From an uncultured Lachnospiraceae bacterium (GTDB lineage Bacteria > Bacillota > Clostridia > Lachnospirales > Lachnospiraceae): a stretch of 52,137 bases of DNA. Location of the stretch: assembly GCA_910588965.1 (NCBI GenBank), contig CAJUSO010000024.1, forward strand, positions 1 through 52,137, given 5' to 3'. Both the position numbers and the translations under genes were made by a program. The notes below the pieces were generated by a model, which was given only the letters and a program-made list of their open reading frames with translations, had not been told where the DNA came from and did no database searches. Shown in pieces: positions 21,496-30,130 of the stretch. Within the stretch, counting starts at the first letter, position 1. Every line of letters starts with the position of its first letter.

Positions 21496-22374
21496 ATGTA
21501 TGAGATGAGATTAAGGGCATATGCGAAGATTAACCTGGGGCTTGATGTGCTGCGGCGCAGGGAGGATGGCTACCATGAGGTGCAGATGGTCATGCAGACG
21601 GTGGGCCTCCATGACAATATTATGCTGAAAAAGCTGAAGACACCAGGGATCCGTATCAATACGAACTTATTTTACCTTCCAAACAATGAGAACAACCTGG
21701 CGTATAAGGCGGCAAAGCTTCTGATGGATGAATTCCAGCTGCCAGGCGGCCTGTTTATTGACTTGCAGAAGCGGATTCCCGTGGCGGCCGGCATGGCTGG
21801 CGGGAGTTCTGATGCGGCGGCAGTCCTATATGGGGTTAACCAGATGTACCGCCTAAAGCTATCCAAAGAGGAACTGATGCAGCGGGGCGTGAAGCTTGGG
21901 GCGGACATACCCTATTGCCTCTTACGGGGGACTGCCCTGGCGGAAGGGATTGGGGAGCGGCTTACGCCGTTGCCTCCTATGCCGGCCTGCCATGTGCTGA
22001 TAGCCAAGCCGCCCATTAGCGTATCCACGAAATTTGTGTATGAGAACCTGAAGCTAGAGGGGGACCTGGCGCATCCCCAGATTGGCCAGTTAAGAAAGAG
22101 CCTGGGGGAGGGGGATTTGGCAGGGGCAGCCTCCTATATGGGGAATGTGCTGGAAAGCGTCACGATTCCTGCCTATCCCGTGATAGCCCAGATTAAGGAA
22201 GCTATGATGAGGGAGGGGGCTTTGCATGCGATGATGAGCGGCAGCGGCCCTACGGTGTTTGGCCTGTTTGAGGAGGGGACCCGGGCAAGGCAGGCATATG
22301 GGAAGCTATTGGAATTGGAACAGGCGAAGCAGGTATATCTGACAGACATTTTCAATGTACAATACAAGGAGTAG
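21496..22374 (+). CDS. ispE: 4-(cytidine 5'-diphospho)-2-C-methyl-D-erythritol kinase
   Basis: 292 residues from ATG 21496 (ACAGGAGAG upstream; the frame extends to 21280 through the promoter, so the longer version is rejected). GHMP kinase motifs: AYAKINLGLDVLRRREDGYH at the N-terminus, ATP-binding PVAAGMAGGSSDAAA, and C-terminal MMSGSGPTVFGLF. It phosphorylates CDP-methylerythritol in the MEP pathway for isoprenoid precursors. Followed after 13 bp by a GntR-type regulator in one transcription unit. Confidence 0.95.
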   Translation: MYEMRLRAYAKINLGLDVLRRREDGYHEVQMVMQTVGLHDNIMLKKLKTPGIRINTNLFYLPNNENNLAYKAAKLLMDEFQLPGGLFIDLQKRIPVAAGMAGGSSDAAAVLYGVNQMYRLKLSKEELMQRGVKLGADIPYCLLRGTALAEGIGERLTPLPPMPACHVLIAKPPISVSTKFVYENLKLEGDLAHPQIGQLRKSLGEGDLAGAASYMGNVLESVTIPAYPVIAQIKEAMMREGALHAMMSGSGPTVFGLFEEGTRARQAYGKLLELEQAKQVYLTDIFNVQYKE

Positions 22375-22387
22375 GAGGAAGGCGGCG

Positions 22388-23059
22388 ATGGACAAGCTGG
22401 AATTAAATATGAATGCTTATCTTCCGCTTAGGGACGTGGTGTTCCAGACGCTGCGGGAAGCGATTTTTAAGGGGGAGCTAAAGCCTGGGGAACGTTTGAT
22501 GGAACTGCAGCTGGCCAACCGGCTGGGGGTGAGCCGCACGCCAATCCGGGAAGCTATCCGCATGCTGGAACTGGAAGGGCTGGCGGTGACCGTGCCTCGT
22601 AAGGGGGCGGAGGTGGCCAGGATGACGGAGAAGGATATGGAGGATGTCCTGCAGATACGCAGGGCCTTAGACGAACTGGCTGTGGGGCTTGCCTGCGTCA
22701 ATATGGCAGAAGAAGGGCTGAAGAAAATCTATGTGGCCCTTAAGAATTTTGAGAAGAAAGCCATGGATGGGAATGTGAAGGAGGTCGCCCAGGCAGATGT
22801 GGAATTCCATGACGCCATTTACCAGGCCTCCAATAACCCGAAGCTTGTAAACATGCTGAATAACCTGCGGGGGCAGATGTTCCGTTACCGGGTAGAATAT
22901 TTGAAGGACAGGAGCATTTACCCCAGGCTGATAGGGGAGCATGCAAAAATTTATGCAGGCCTCAAATGCCAGGATAGGGATACCGTGGTCGAAATTGTCC
23001 GCTATCATGTGATGAACCAGGAAATCGTGATTAAAAATATGATACAGGAGATGGGGTAA
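22388..23059 (+). CDS. GntR family transcriptional regulator, FadR/FCD subfamily
   Basis: 223 residues from ATG 22388 (GGAGGAAGG upstream). Winged helix: LRDVVFQTLREAIFKGELKP, MELQLANRLGVSRTPIREAI, then LEGLAVTVPRKGAEVARM. The C-terminal FCD all-helical sensor contains DVEFHDAIYQASNN and two histidines of the metal/ligand site (GEHAKIYAGL, RYHVMNQ). FCD regulators sense organic acids or metabolites. Paired with ispE by 13 bp spacing; the target is unknown. Confidence 0.9.
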   Translation: MDKLELNMNAYLPLRDVVFQTLREAIFKGELKPGERLMELQLANRLGVSRTPIREAIRMLELEGLAVTVPRKGAEVARMTEKDMEDVLQIRRALDELAVGLACVNMAEEGLKKIYVALKNFEKKAMDGNVKEVAQADVEFHDAIYQASNNPKLVNMLNNLRGQMFRYRVEYLKDRSIYPRLIGEHAKIYAGLKCQDRDTVVEIVRYHVMNQEIVIKNMIQEMG

Positions 23060-23119
23060 GGAAATAGGGCTCAGGCTGAATAGCAACGGCAAATTTTGGG
23101 AAAATATAATAGAGAGTAT

Positions 23120-23152
23120 AAAAAAGGATAAACATTGGGGTTATCCTTTTTT
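23120..23152. terminator. Bidirectional-looking intrinsic terminator after gntR
   Basis: AAAAAAGGATAA (23120-23131) pairs with TTATCCTTTTTT (23141-23152) around a 9-base loop, giving a T-run at the end on either strand. Confidence 0.85.
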
Positions 23153-23191
23153 TATATTATGCGCCCGCTTTGTTGTAGAAAGGAGTGTTGT

Positions 23192-24733
23192 ATGGCAGTT
23201 CAGATTACACAGGATTTTGAAGAGAATATCAGGAATTTTGAAGAATTATTCTCAGATTGCGCAGATATTAAGAAGCGGAGGATACGGGTTGGGGAACACC
23301 GTGGGAAAGAGTGCTATATTGCATATATTGAGGTGTCGCTGAGCAATGTGGACTGGACGGATTCGGCCGTAGGGAAATTCTTAAAAACGCTGCAGGGGAT
23401 GCCGGAAGGGGACTTGGTGGGGTATGTCCAGCAAAATGTGGAAGGGATTTCCGACGCACAGCCCTTTGCCACCATTGAGGAAGCCGCCCAAGGGATGCTG
23501 ACGGGGGATACGCTGGTGTTTCTGGAAGGTTATGGCAAGGCCCTGAAGATACCGGATAAGGGATACCCCGGCAGGGGGGTATATGAGACGGAATCGGAAA
23601 AGGTCATCCGGGGATCCAACGAGGGGTTTTCCGAGTCAATCAAATTGAATACGGCTTTGATCCGGAAAAGGCTGCGGAGCCCCCATGTGAAGGTAAAGGA
23701 AAGCTTTGCAGGGCGCCGTACCCATACGAATGTGGATTTGGTGTACATGAAGGATTTGATTTATCCAGAGGTATTGGAGGAGGTGGAGAGGAGGCTGGGG
23801 GAATTTGAGATTGACGGGACTTTGGACAGCGGGGTGATTGAGCAGCTGGCGGAGAAACGGAAGTATTCCCCTTTCCCGCAGTTCCAGACAACCCAGAGGC
23901 CGGACCGGGCGGCCATGGCAATTTTGGAAGGGAGGATTGTGCTCCTGTCAGACAATTCCCCAGTGGCGCTGCTGCTCCCGGCTACTTATAATACGTTTAT
24001 CCAGACCAGTGATGATTATTACAGCCGGTGGGAAATTGCATCCTTTACCAGGGCGCTGCGGTATCTGGCATCCTTTTTGGCTATGGTATTCCCGGGGGTG
24101 TATCTGGCCATGACAAATTTCCATACCCAGATACTTCCGACGGATTTATTGCTGTCTTTGGCGGCAGCCAGGCAAGGGGTGCCCTTCCCGGCGGTTGTGG
24201 AGGTGCTGTTGATGGAAATTGCCTTTGAGCTCCTGCGGGAAGCGGGCGTGCGGCTTCCAGGGGCAAATGGGAATACCATTGGGATTGTAGGCGGGCTGAT
24301 TATTGGGCAGGCGGCCGTGGATGCTAATATTGTCAGCCCCATCGTGGTGATTGTGGTGGCATTGACGGCGCTGTGCTCCTTTGCGGTGCCCAATGAGGAA
24401 TTTGCCACGGCGTTCCGGATCCTCAAATTTATGTTTATCTTCTTATGCGGGTGGCTGGGGTTCTTTGGGTTCCTGGTGGGGATCCTGGGCGTGCTTATCC
24501 ATCTGTCCCATTTGGAAAGCTTTGGGATCCCGTATCTGTCGCCTTTTGTGGGGGCGGATCTGAGCGGGTATCAGGATGAGCGGGACACCTTCCTGCGCTT
24601 GCCGTTGGATTTCCTGAAGCAGAGGCCGGTTTATGCCAGGGAAGGGGCCCGCACCAGGCTGAAGATAAAAGGAAAAGAGAAGCAAGGGAACGGCAAGGAT
24701 ACAGGCGCTAAGGAGAGGGAAGGCAGGAAGTAA
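23192..24733 (+). CDS. gerA: Spore germination protein, GerAA family
   Basis: 513 residues from ATG 23192 (AAAGGAG upstream). Cytoplasmic N-terminal domain ~1-240 (KFLKTLQGMPEGDLVGYVQ, VIRGSNEGFSESIKLNTALI), then the membrane part with family blocks SFTRALRYLASFLAMVFPG, LPTDLLLSLAAARQGVPFP, VEVLLMEIAFELLREAG, TIGIVGGLIIGQAAV and a basic C-tail (LKIKGKEKQGNGKD). It is the A subunit of a nutrient germinant receptor in the spore inner membrane. Gene order A-B-C is complete here. Its 3' end flows into a three-copy tandem repeat. Confidence 0.94.
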   Translation: MAVQITQDFEENIRNFEELFSDCADIKKRRIRVGEHRGKECYIAYIEVSLSNVDWTDSAVGKFLKTLQGMPEGDLVGYVQQNVEGISDAQPFATIEEAAQGMLTGDTLVFLEGYGKALKIPDKGYPGRGVYETESEKVIRGSNEGFSESIKLNTALIRKRLRSPHVKVKESFAGRRTHTNVDLVYMKDLIYPEVLEEVERRLGEFEIDGTLDSGVIEQLAEKRKYSPFPQFQTTQRPDRAAMAILEGRIVLLSDNSPVALLLPATYNTFIQTSDDYYSRWEIASFTRALRYLASFLAMVFPGVYLAMTNFHTQILPTDLLLSLAAARQGVPFPAVVEVLLMEIAFELLREAGVRLPGANGNTIGIVGGLIIGQAAVDANIVSPIVVIVVALTALCSFAVPNEEFATAFRILKFMFIFLCGWLGFFGFLVGILGVLIHLSHLESFGIPYLSPFVGADLSGYQDERDTFLRLPLDFLKQRPVYAREGARTRLKIKGKEKQGNGKDTGAKEREGRK

Positions 24734-24878
24734 GATACCAGGGAAGGCAAGGAAGCAGCCAGTGGAGGGAAGTCAAGAAGTAAGATACTAGTACAGGCAA
24801 GGAAGCAGCCAGCCGGGAAAGGGAAGGCAGGAAGTGAGATACCAGGGCAGGCAAGGAAGCAGCCAGCAGGAGGGATGG
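24722..24878. repeat. Three-copy 50-54 bp tandem repeat between gerA subunits A and B
   Basis: Units contain GGCAAGGAAGCAGCCAG and a DAAGTRAGATAC-like segment, repeating at about 24731, 24781 and 24835. The first copy includes the stop codon of the A subunit gene (TAA at 24731-24733). Spacing between A and B genes is therefore 208 bp, unusual for a gerA operon whose B and C genes overlap. Confidence 0.75.
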
Positions 24879-24941
24879 GGGAAGGTAATCTAAGGTAAGG
24901 GGGCTAGGAATGGATGCAAAATAACGGAAAGGGAGGGAATT

Positions 24942-26057
24942 ATGTTTGCGGATAACTGGAAAATATCGTTACGGCAGGTAAGGCGTCTGTTGGTTTTAGA
25001 TATTTTTGGGCTGAGCAGCCTGATGATGCCAGGCATCCTGTCGTCCCTGACAGGGGCAGATGGGATTTTCTGCCTGCTGTTCGGGATGGCGGGGGGCTGC
25101 CTGCTGCTCCTTTTCATGGGGGCGAACCTAAAGCAGATGAAGGAGAGCTATTACCATTACATGGTAAAGACTGTGGGGCAGTTTTTGGCGGATTTCTTTA
25201 TGGTGTTTTATTTTCTTTATTTTATAACCCTTTGCGGGTTTGTGCTGTACCAGGCCGTTACCCTTGTACTGTCCTGGATGCTGCCGGAAGGGGGATTTTG
25301 GTGGGTGGGCCTTCTGCTTGTGCTTTTGGCAGCCTATGGGACTGCGCGCGGCATTGAAGGGCGCGCGAGGGTATATGAGATCCTGTTCTGGTTTTTGGGG
25401 GCGCCTTTGTTGGTCATGCTGTTTTTGGCTTTGCAGAAGGTGGACACAGACCAGTGGGCTCCCATTGTCTATTCCAATGGCGGGGATATCTTGCAGGGAA
25501 GCCTTTCTTTCGGTGTGTTTTTGCTGCCCCTGACAGGGATTTTGTTCCTGAAGCCTTTTTGCAGGGAGGGGGAGCGGCTGGCGTCCTGCGCCCGGACAGC
25601 CCTTATCAGCGTGGCCTTGCTGGATGGGGTGGTTTATCTGGTTTTGCTGGGGGTCTTTGGGGGGAATACCATGGGGGTGCTCAAGCGCCCGGTCATTACC
25701 CTGATGAGCATGGTAAACCTGCCAGGGGGATTTTTTACCAGGCAGGACGTGGTTATGATATCCGTGTGGTTCTTTGCGCTGTTTGCCCTGCTGCATACAG
25801 GGGTGTTCCAAAGTTCGCTGATTTTAAAGGAGCTGTTCCATGAGCCAGGCGTCCGCTGGAGCCTGTGCGCCGCTTCTGGCCTTGCGTTTCTGATTGCCCT
25901 TGCGTTTTTTAGGAACGATGTCCTGGAGGAGGTATATGGCGTATACCAGAAATGGGTTGCATTGCCGGGGCTGGCAGGGATTCCGCTGGTCTTGCTGCTG
26001 GCCGGGTGGATACGCCATGGGAATGTAAGGCAAAAAGGGGAAGGAGGAAGGGATTGA
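24942..26057 (+). CDS. Spore germination protein, GerAB family (GRBP permease-like)
   Basis: 371 residues; ATG 24942 follows AAAGGGAGGG. About ten hydrophobic segments in the APC-superfamily layout, beginning ISLRQVRRLLVLDIFGLSSL and ending KWVALPGLAGIPLVLLLAG. Characteristic blocks are LSSLTGADGIFCLL and QDVVMISVWFFALF. It is the B subunit of the germinant receptor, thought to form part of the ligand-sensing membrane complex. Its stop overlaps the next ATG (TGATG), so the C subunit is translated in coupling. Confidence 0.9.
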   Translation: MFADNWKISLRQVRRLLVLDIFGLSSLMMPGILSSLTGADGIFCLLFGMAGGCLLLLFMGANLKQMKESYYHYMVKTVGQFLADFFMVFYFLYFITLCGFVLYQAVTLVLSWMLPEGGFWWVGLLLVLLAAYGTARGIEGRARVYEILFWFLGAPLLVMLFLALQKVDTDQWAPIVYSNGGDILQGSLSFGVFLLPLTGILFLKPFCREGERLASCARTALISVALLDGVVYLVLLGVFGGNTMGVLKRPVITLMSMVNLPGGFFTRQDVVMISVWFFALFALLHTGVFQSSLILKELFHEPGVRWSLCAASGLAFLIALAFFRNDVLEEVYGVYQKWVALPGLAGIPLVLLLAGWIRHGNVRQKGEGGRD

Positions 26058-27193
26058 TGGCAGAAAGGAATGGGGATGCCTCTAAGAGGCCGGCGTTTCT
26101 TGGGCGTATGGCCAGGAAAGCCCTGTGCTGCCTGGCGCCTCTGGCAGGGCTGCTGTTTTGCGGCGGGTGCTCGTCTACGGAACTGGAGCAGCGCAGCTTC
26201 CCGCTGGCGGTGGGGATTGACCTGCAGGAGGAGAAGAAAAACCTGGTGGTAAGCTTTGATTTTCCGGATTTGGCGCAGGTTTCGGAACAGGGCAAGACGG
26301 AGGATATCCCAATGGCGCTGTCTTTAGAGGGGCAGGATATGTACCATGTGGAAAAGTCTTATGAAAATAATACGAACCGTTTGCTGGATTATAACCATAT
26401 GAAGGCCGTGGTGCTGGGGGAGAGCCTATTTGGGCAGGAGGATATGCTGCGTTCGCTGCTTTTGGCTTGGGAACAGCGGGAGGCTTCTGCAAGGAATACC
26501 AGCTTGCTGGTGGGGAGCCAGTCTGCAGCAGAAATCCTGAGCCTGACCAGTGAGACGGAAGGGTCTATGGGAAAATATCTGGAGGAGATGTTAGAGAGCC
26601 AGAAGGATTTTAAGCAGAATAAAATTGCCACAATGGGAGATTTGATGAACCAGTGGCACAACCAGGATGAGCTCCTGCTTCTGCCTGTCCTCGCAGAAAA
26701 TGGGGGAAGGCCTGTGATTTCAGCCTATGCGGCGGTTTCGGGTTTTGCCTACCGGGGCATGGTTAGCGTGGAGGAGGCCATGGAGTCATTCTTAGCCCAG
26801 GGGCTTTTGGAACGGTTTACCTGCGAGCCGTCGGAGGATGAAGTGGTGGAGGTTTCGGGCATCCGGGTATCCTGCCAGGTGGAGCAGAAAGGGGACGCCC
26901 CTGTGGTTACGGTGAAAATCAAGGGGCAGGGGCGGCTAAAGACGGGGCAGGCCAATTCGGCTTCGGAAAGAGCCCGCCTGGAGGAAAAGGCAGAACAGGG
27001 CCTTATGGCAAGCCTGCAGGGAACGGCAAAGAGGCTGCAGGAGGAGTATGGGATAGATATGGCAGACAGCTACCTGATGCTAGGCGGGCATAACCGTGGG
27101 CTGTATGGGAAATACCGGGGGCTTGCGGAGACTTATAACAGGGAAGTGCAGCATGTGTTCCAGGTGGACATTTCGCTGCTGGATTGGGAATAG
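26057..27193 (+). CDS. Spore germination lipoprotein, GerAC family
   Basis: 378 residues from ATG 26057. Lipoprotein signal with lipobox LLFCGGCSS, so the mature N-terminal Cys is lipidated and the protein is held on the outer face of the spore inner membrane. Family features include LEQRSFPLAVGIDLQEEKK, LLDYNHMKAVVLGESLFG and the C-terminal KYRGLAETYNREVQ...DISLLDW. It completes a three-gene A-B-C receptor. No sigma-G promoter could be identified with confidence upstream of the operon. Confidence 0.9.
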   Translation: MAERNGDASKRPAFLGRMARKALCCLAPLAGLLFCGGCSSTELEQRSFPLAVGIDLQEEKKNLVVSFDFPDLAQVSEQGKTEDIPMALSLEGQDMYHVEKSYENNTNRLLDYNHMKAVVLGESLFGQEDMLRSLLLAWEQREASARNTSLLVGSQSAAEILSLTSETEGSMGKYLEEMLESQKDFKQNKIATMGDLMNQWHNQDELLLLPVLAENGGRPVISAYAAVSGFAYRGMVSVEEAMESFLAQGLLERFTCEPSEDEVVEVSGIRVSCQVEQKGDAPVVTVKIKGQGRLKTGQANSASERARLEEKAEQGLMASLQGTAKRLQEEYGIDMADSYLMLGGHNRGLYGKYRGLAETYNREVQHVFQVDISLLDWE

Positions 27194-27206
27194 GGAGATG
27201 ATATTT

Positions 27207-27239
27207 GGCTGGGCGCTGCGGGAACGCGGCAGCCCAGCT
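27207..27239 (+). terminator. Hairpin after the germination operon
   Basis: GCTGGGC (27208-27214) pairs with GCCCAGC (27232-27238) and an inner CTGC/GCGG-rich stem extends it. The following sequence is T-poor (TAATTGTCATTTT), so termination may be partial. Confidence 0.6.
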
Positions 27240-27267
27240 AATTGTCATTTTACAGAAAAAATAATTG

Positions 27268-27299
27268 TTGACAAATAATATTATACAGTGTATAGTATT
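27268..27299 (+). promoter_or_regulatory. Promoter and palindromic operator of the second PadR operon
   Basis: TTGACA (27268-27273) and TATAGT (27291-27296) with a 17-base spacer. A 23-bp palindrome centred on 27288 (arms 27277-27287 and 27289-27299, 10 of 11 matching) covers the spacer and the -10 box. Its core TTATACAGTGTATAG resembles the operator of the other PadR operon at 13500-13514. Confidence 0.75.
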
Positions 27300-27363
27300 A
27301 AACATAAAATAGTAATAGACATAAAATAATATCTTAGTTAGCAGAGGATAAAGGAGTGATGGC

Positions 27364-27687
27364 ATGGTATTTAATACAGGTGCGGCTCTTTTGGATGCAA
27401 TTGTCCTGGCAGTTGTATGTAAAGAAGAAGAGGGCACATATGGTTATAAAATCACCCAGGATGTGCGCAAAGCGATAGAGGTATCAGAGTCCACGCTGTA
27501 CCCGGTATTGCGGCGCCTGCAGAAGGACGGCTGCCTGGAGGTCTACGATGTGGAGTGTGGGGGCAGGAACCGCAGGTATTATAAGATTACCGCAGAGGGG
27601 CTGGCACAGCTGAACCTGTACCGCTCTGAATGGGTGAATTATTCTTCTAAAATTACAATGTTGTTTTCGGGAGGAGAGTTGGCATGA
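27364..27687 (+). CDS. PadR family transcriptional regulator (second copy)
   Basis: 107 residues, AAAGGAG upstream. Winged helix: TGAALLDAIVLAVVCKEEEG, TYGYKITQDVRKAIEVSEST, LYPVLRRLQKDGCLEVYDV, then the wing NRRYYKITAEGLAQL. It probably represses its own operon by binding the palindrome over the promoter. It overlaps the following HAAS gene by 4 bases (ATGAGCAG after the stop overlap). Sequence is only moderately like the PadR at 13140, so this is a separate module and not a recent duplication. Confidence 0.92.
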   Translation: MVFNTGAALLDAIVLAVVCKEEEGTYGYKITQDVRKAIEVSESTLYPVLRRLQKDGCLEVYDVECGGRNRRYYKITAEGLAQLNLYRSEWVNYSSKITMLFSGGELA

Positions 27688-28556
27688 GCAGAGAGGATTT
27701 TATGAGGCAGCTGGAAACGCTGTTAGCGGATGTACCGCAGGAAGAAAAGCAGGAAGCCCTGTCTTATTACCAGAGCTATTTTGAAGATGCGGGCGTGGAG
27801 AATGAAGAGAGGATCCTAAGGGAGCTGGATTCACCGGAGAAGGTTGCCGCTACCATCAAGGCTGATTTGGGCATGGGCACAGAAAGCGCCATGGGGGAAT
27901 ATACGGAGCATGGCTTTACAGACAGCAGGTTCCAGGACAGGCAGGAGATAAAGGTTGCCCCAAGCCCTTCCCAAGGGAAGGCAGGGGATAGGTATGGATT
28001 TGGGGAAAATGGGAATCCTGGTTACCAGGGCGCCTATGGGCAGGAAGGGAAGAAGGGAGAAGCCGCCGGGAGCCAGGATTGGTATGGGCCAAGGGGAAAC
28101 CGGGGCTATCAGGATACAGGCGGGGAAGGCAGCGGCGCCTCTTATGGGAATGGGGGCAGATCCCCTTACAATGAGAGCAGGTCTACCTACGATGGGAACC
28201 AATTAGGGAGGATTATCCTGCTGGTTGCAATCGCAGTCTTTACAAGCCCTGTCTGGCTTGGCCTGCTGGGAGGGATTGGCGGCATTGTGGCCGGGATTGC
28301 GGTAGCGGCTGTATGTGTCACAGGTTCCTTGTTTATTGCCGGCGGCGTAATGTTTGGCGTTGGCATTGGCCAGATGGCCACAGGGGGTTTTGGGGTGGGG
28401 TTTGCATTGAGCGGCGCAGGGATGCTGGTACTGGCGCTGGCAGTTTTATCTACCCTTCTGTGCGTCTGGGCCTGCAGCAAGCTGGTTCCGTGGTTCTTAA
28501 GGGCAGTTAAGGGATTATGGAAAGGATTCTTTTCCAGGAAGGAGCAGAGGTTATGA
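27684..28556 (+). CDS. HAAS-domain (DUF1700-like) membrane protein with Gly-rich linker
   Basis: 290 residues. N-terminal HAAS domain (FMRQLETLLADVPQEEKQEA, LSYYQSYFEDAG, LDSPEKVAATIKADLG). Residues ~75-170 are a Gly/Tyr/Gln/Asn-rich low-complexity linker (GYQGAYGQEGKKGEAAG). The C-terminal ~110 residues hold three or four hydrophobic helices (IILLVAIAVFTSPVWLGLLG, IAVAAVCVTGSLFIAGG). Coupled by overlaps to the PadR gene before it and the DUF4097 gene after it. It likely transmits an envelope signal to the regulator, by inference from gene pairing. Confidence 0.82.
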   Translation: MSREDFMRQLETLLADVPQEEKQEALSYYQSYFEDAGVENEERILRELDSPEKVAATIKADLGMGTESAMGEYTEHGFTDSRFQDRQEIKVAPSPSQGKAGDRYGFGENGNPGYQGAYGQEGKKGEAAGSQDWYGPRGNRGYQDTGGEGSGASYGNGGRSPYNESRSTYDGNQLGRIILLVAIAVFTSPVWLGLLGGIGGIVAGIAVAAVCVTGSLFIAGGVMFGVGIGQMATGGFGVGFALSGAGMLVLALAVLSTLLCVWACSKLVPWFLRAVKGLWKGFFSRKEQRL

Positions 28557-29674
28557 AGAATTTTACAAAGGCAGCGCTGATTATTACCTTGGTCCTGGTA
28601 ATCTTAGGCAGTGCGTTTTGCGCCATAGGGATTGGCATTGGCTTTAGCTTCCCGGAATTTTGGCGGGAAGTGGATTGGGGCAAATATTCCATAGGGCCTT
28701 TTGCCAGGATCCCATTTGAGCGGCAAGAAAGCACATACACAGAGGCTAAGATAGAGGATGCAGCGGAGTCCTTCGCAGATTATGCAGAACAGCAGGCGGA
28801 GGAGGCCGGGGATAGGATTGATGACGCGGCGGAGGCTTGGGCAGATTATATAGAACAGCAGGCGGAGGATGAGGTAGAGCAAGAGGTTGTAGATGAGGGG
28901 GCCATGGAGGGGACAGGGGATATTGCGTCTGAGAGTACCCATTTCCCATGGGAATCCGTGAAGAACATAGAGGTGGAGGCTTATTATGGCTCTATCGTAT
29001 TGATGGAAAGCAGGCAGGAGAACCAGGATGAGATTTTTGTGCACACGGAATATCCTGTTACGGATGATAGTAGGGGCACGGTCCGCATGTATATGGAGGG
29101 GGATACCTTGCATGTGAAAGAGGCAAAGAAAAATGCCAAGCGTATCCTGCGCAAGGAAGAGGCTAGCATCAACATTGAAATCCCAGTGCAGGTTATGGAC
29201 CGTCAATGGCTGGAAAAAATAGAACTGAAACAGGAAAACGGCACCATTTGTATTGATACGCCCTTGACAGCAGAAGAGATAAAGATTAAGGTAGAAAAAG
29301 GGGAATGCAATGCATTAGCGGGCCTGATGGCCGCAAAGGGCATAGAGGTAGAGGTCGTTGCTGGGAACGGCTATTTCGAAGGGCTGGAGTCTAAATCCTT
29401 GGATGCGGAATGCGACATGGGGAATATGACGGCGACGCGGGTATCCGCGGAAAGGGTTTCTATGGAATGCGGCATGGGCGCATTGGAGCTCCATGTCGTA
29501 GGGAAGGAATCTGATTATAGCTATAACTTGGAATGCGGCGTAGGCACCATAGAAGTGGGGGGCAGCAGCTATAGCGGCCTTGCGGGGAAGAAGGAAATTA
29601 AAAACTCAGGAAGCAAGAAAATGGATGTGGAATGCGGCATGGGAACTATCAATGTACACTTTTCTGAAACTTAA
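28553..29674 (+). CDS. DUF4097-type membrane-anchored beta-repeat protein
   Basis: 373 residues from ATG 28553, overlapping the previous stop (ATGA). One N-terminal membrane helix (ALIITLVLVILGSAFCAIGI), then an acidic helical segment with two copies of a DYxEQQAE-like unit (residues ~70-120), then the DUF4097 beta-helix-like part with repeated VEC/DMG phrases: LDAECDMGNMTATRVSAERV, SMECGMGALELHVV, LECGVGTIEVGG, VECGMGTINVHF. This solenoid presumably faces the outside. Proteins of this kind commonly accompany PadR/HAAS genes; ligand unknown. Confidence 0.82.
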   Translation: MKNFTKAALIITLVLVILGSAFCAIGIGIGFSFPEFWREVDWGKYSIGPFARIPFERQESTYTEAKIEDAAESFADYAEQQAEEAGDRIDDAAEAWADYIEQQAEDEVEQEVVDEGAMEGTGDIASESTHFPWESVKNIEVEAYYGSIVLMESRQENQDEIFVHTEYPVTDDSRGTVRMYMEGDTLHVKEAKKNAKRILRKEEASINIEIPVQVMDRQWLEKIELKQENGTICIDTPLTAEEIKIKVEKGECNALAGLMAAKGIEVEVVAGNGYFEGLESKSLDAECDMGNMTATRVSAERVSMECGMGALELHVVGKESDYSYNLECGVGTIEVGGSSYSGLAGKKEIKNSGSKKMDVECGMGTINVHFSET

Positions 29675-29709
29675 CGGATTGTGATGTTAAACCTTGAAAG
29701 GAGTTTGTA

Positions 29710-29895
29710 ATGGGACCGAAACAATTAGTGAAATCCAGGAATAACCGTGTTATCTGCGGCGTATGCGGCGGGATAGGGGAATATTTAAATGTAGATCCCA
29801 CCATCATCCGCCTGCTGTTTGTCTTGTTGGGATGTACTACAACAGGGATTATCGCGTATTTAGTGGCGGCATTTATTATGCCGGAGGGATTCTAG
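29710..29895 (+). CDS. PspC-domain small membrane protein
   Basis: 61 residues, GAAAGGAG upstream. It is essentially a bare PspC domain: KSRNNRVICGVCGGIGEYLN, VDPTIIRLLFVLLGC, then a second helix GIIAYLVAAFIMPEGF. PspC proteins sit in the membrane and report envelope stress. Being the last gene of padR-HAAS-DUF4097-pspC, it makes the operon look like an envelope-stress response module; this is inference. Confidence 0.92.
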   Translation: MGPKQLVKSRNNRVICGVCGGIGEYLNVDPTIIRLLFVLLGCTTTGIIAYLVAAFIMPEGF

Positions 29896-29957
29896 GAGGG
29901 AATGGAACGGACTGCCTGGCAGGACGTTAAGGTGAAGCTGTTTGCAATATGGAATTA

Positions 29958-29996
29958 GGGCTGCGGTACTAAGCAATTAGTAAGCAGCCCTTTTTT
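29958..29996 (+). terminator. Intrinsic terminator of the second PadR operon
   Basis: GGGCTGC (29958-29964) pairs with GCAGCCC (29984-29990) with an inner TACTAA/TTAGTA stem, followed by six T (29991-29996). Confidence 0.9.
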
Positions 29997-30130
29997 GCTG
30001 CGTGTTTGCATGTTTCGCGTTGCGCAGTTCTGCAACAGGGGAACTGGCATTTGGGAAAAATTAGTAAAAAAGTAAAATTTACAGGAACCCATGGGATTGT
30101 GCTCTGAGAGGGAAGGCAGAAGGAAGCAGG

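Noticed and set aside
23045..23115. Sigma-G promoter for the germination operon (TGAATA near 23079)
   Set aside because: Spacing to a CATnnTA-like -10 is wrong and a terminator lies between it and the gene.
24722..24878. CRISPR or coding repeat downstream of the gerA A subunit
   Set aside because: Only three copies, no unique spacers, and stop codons occur in the units.
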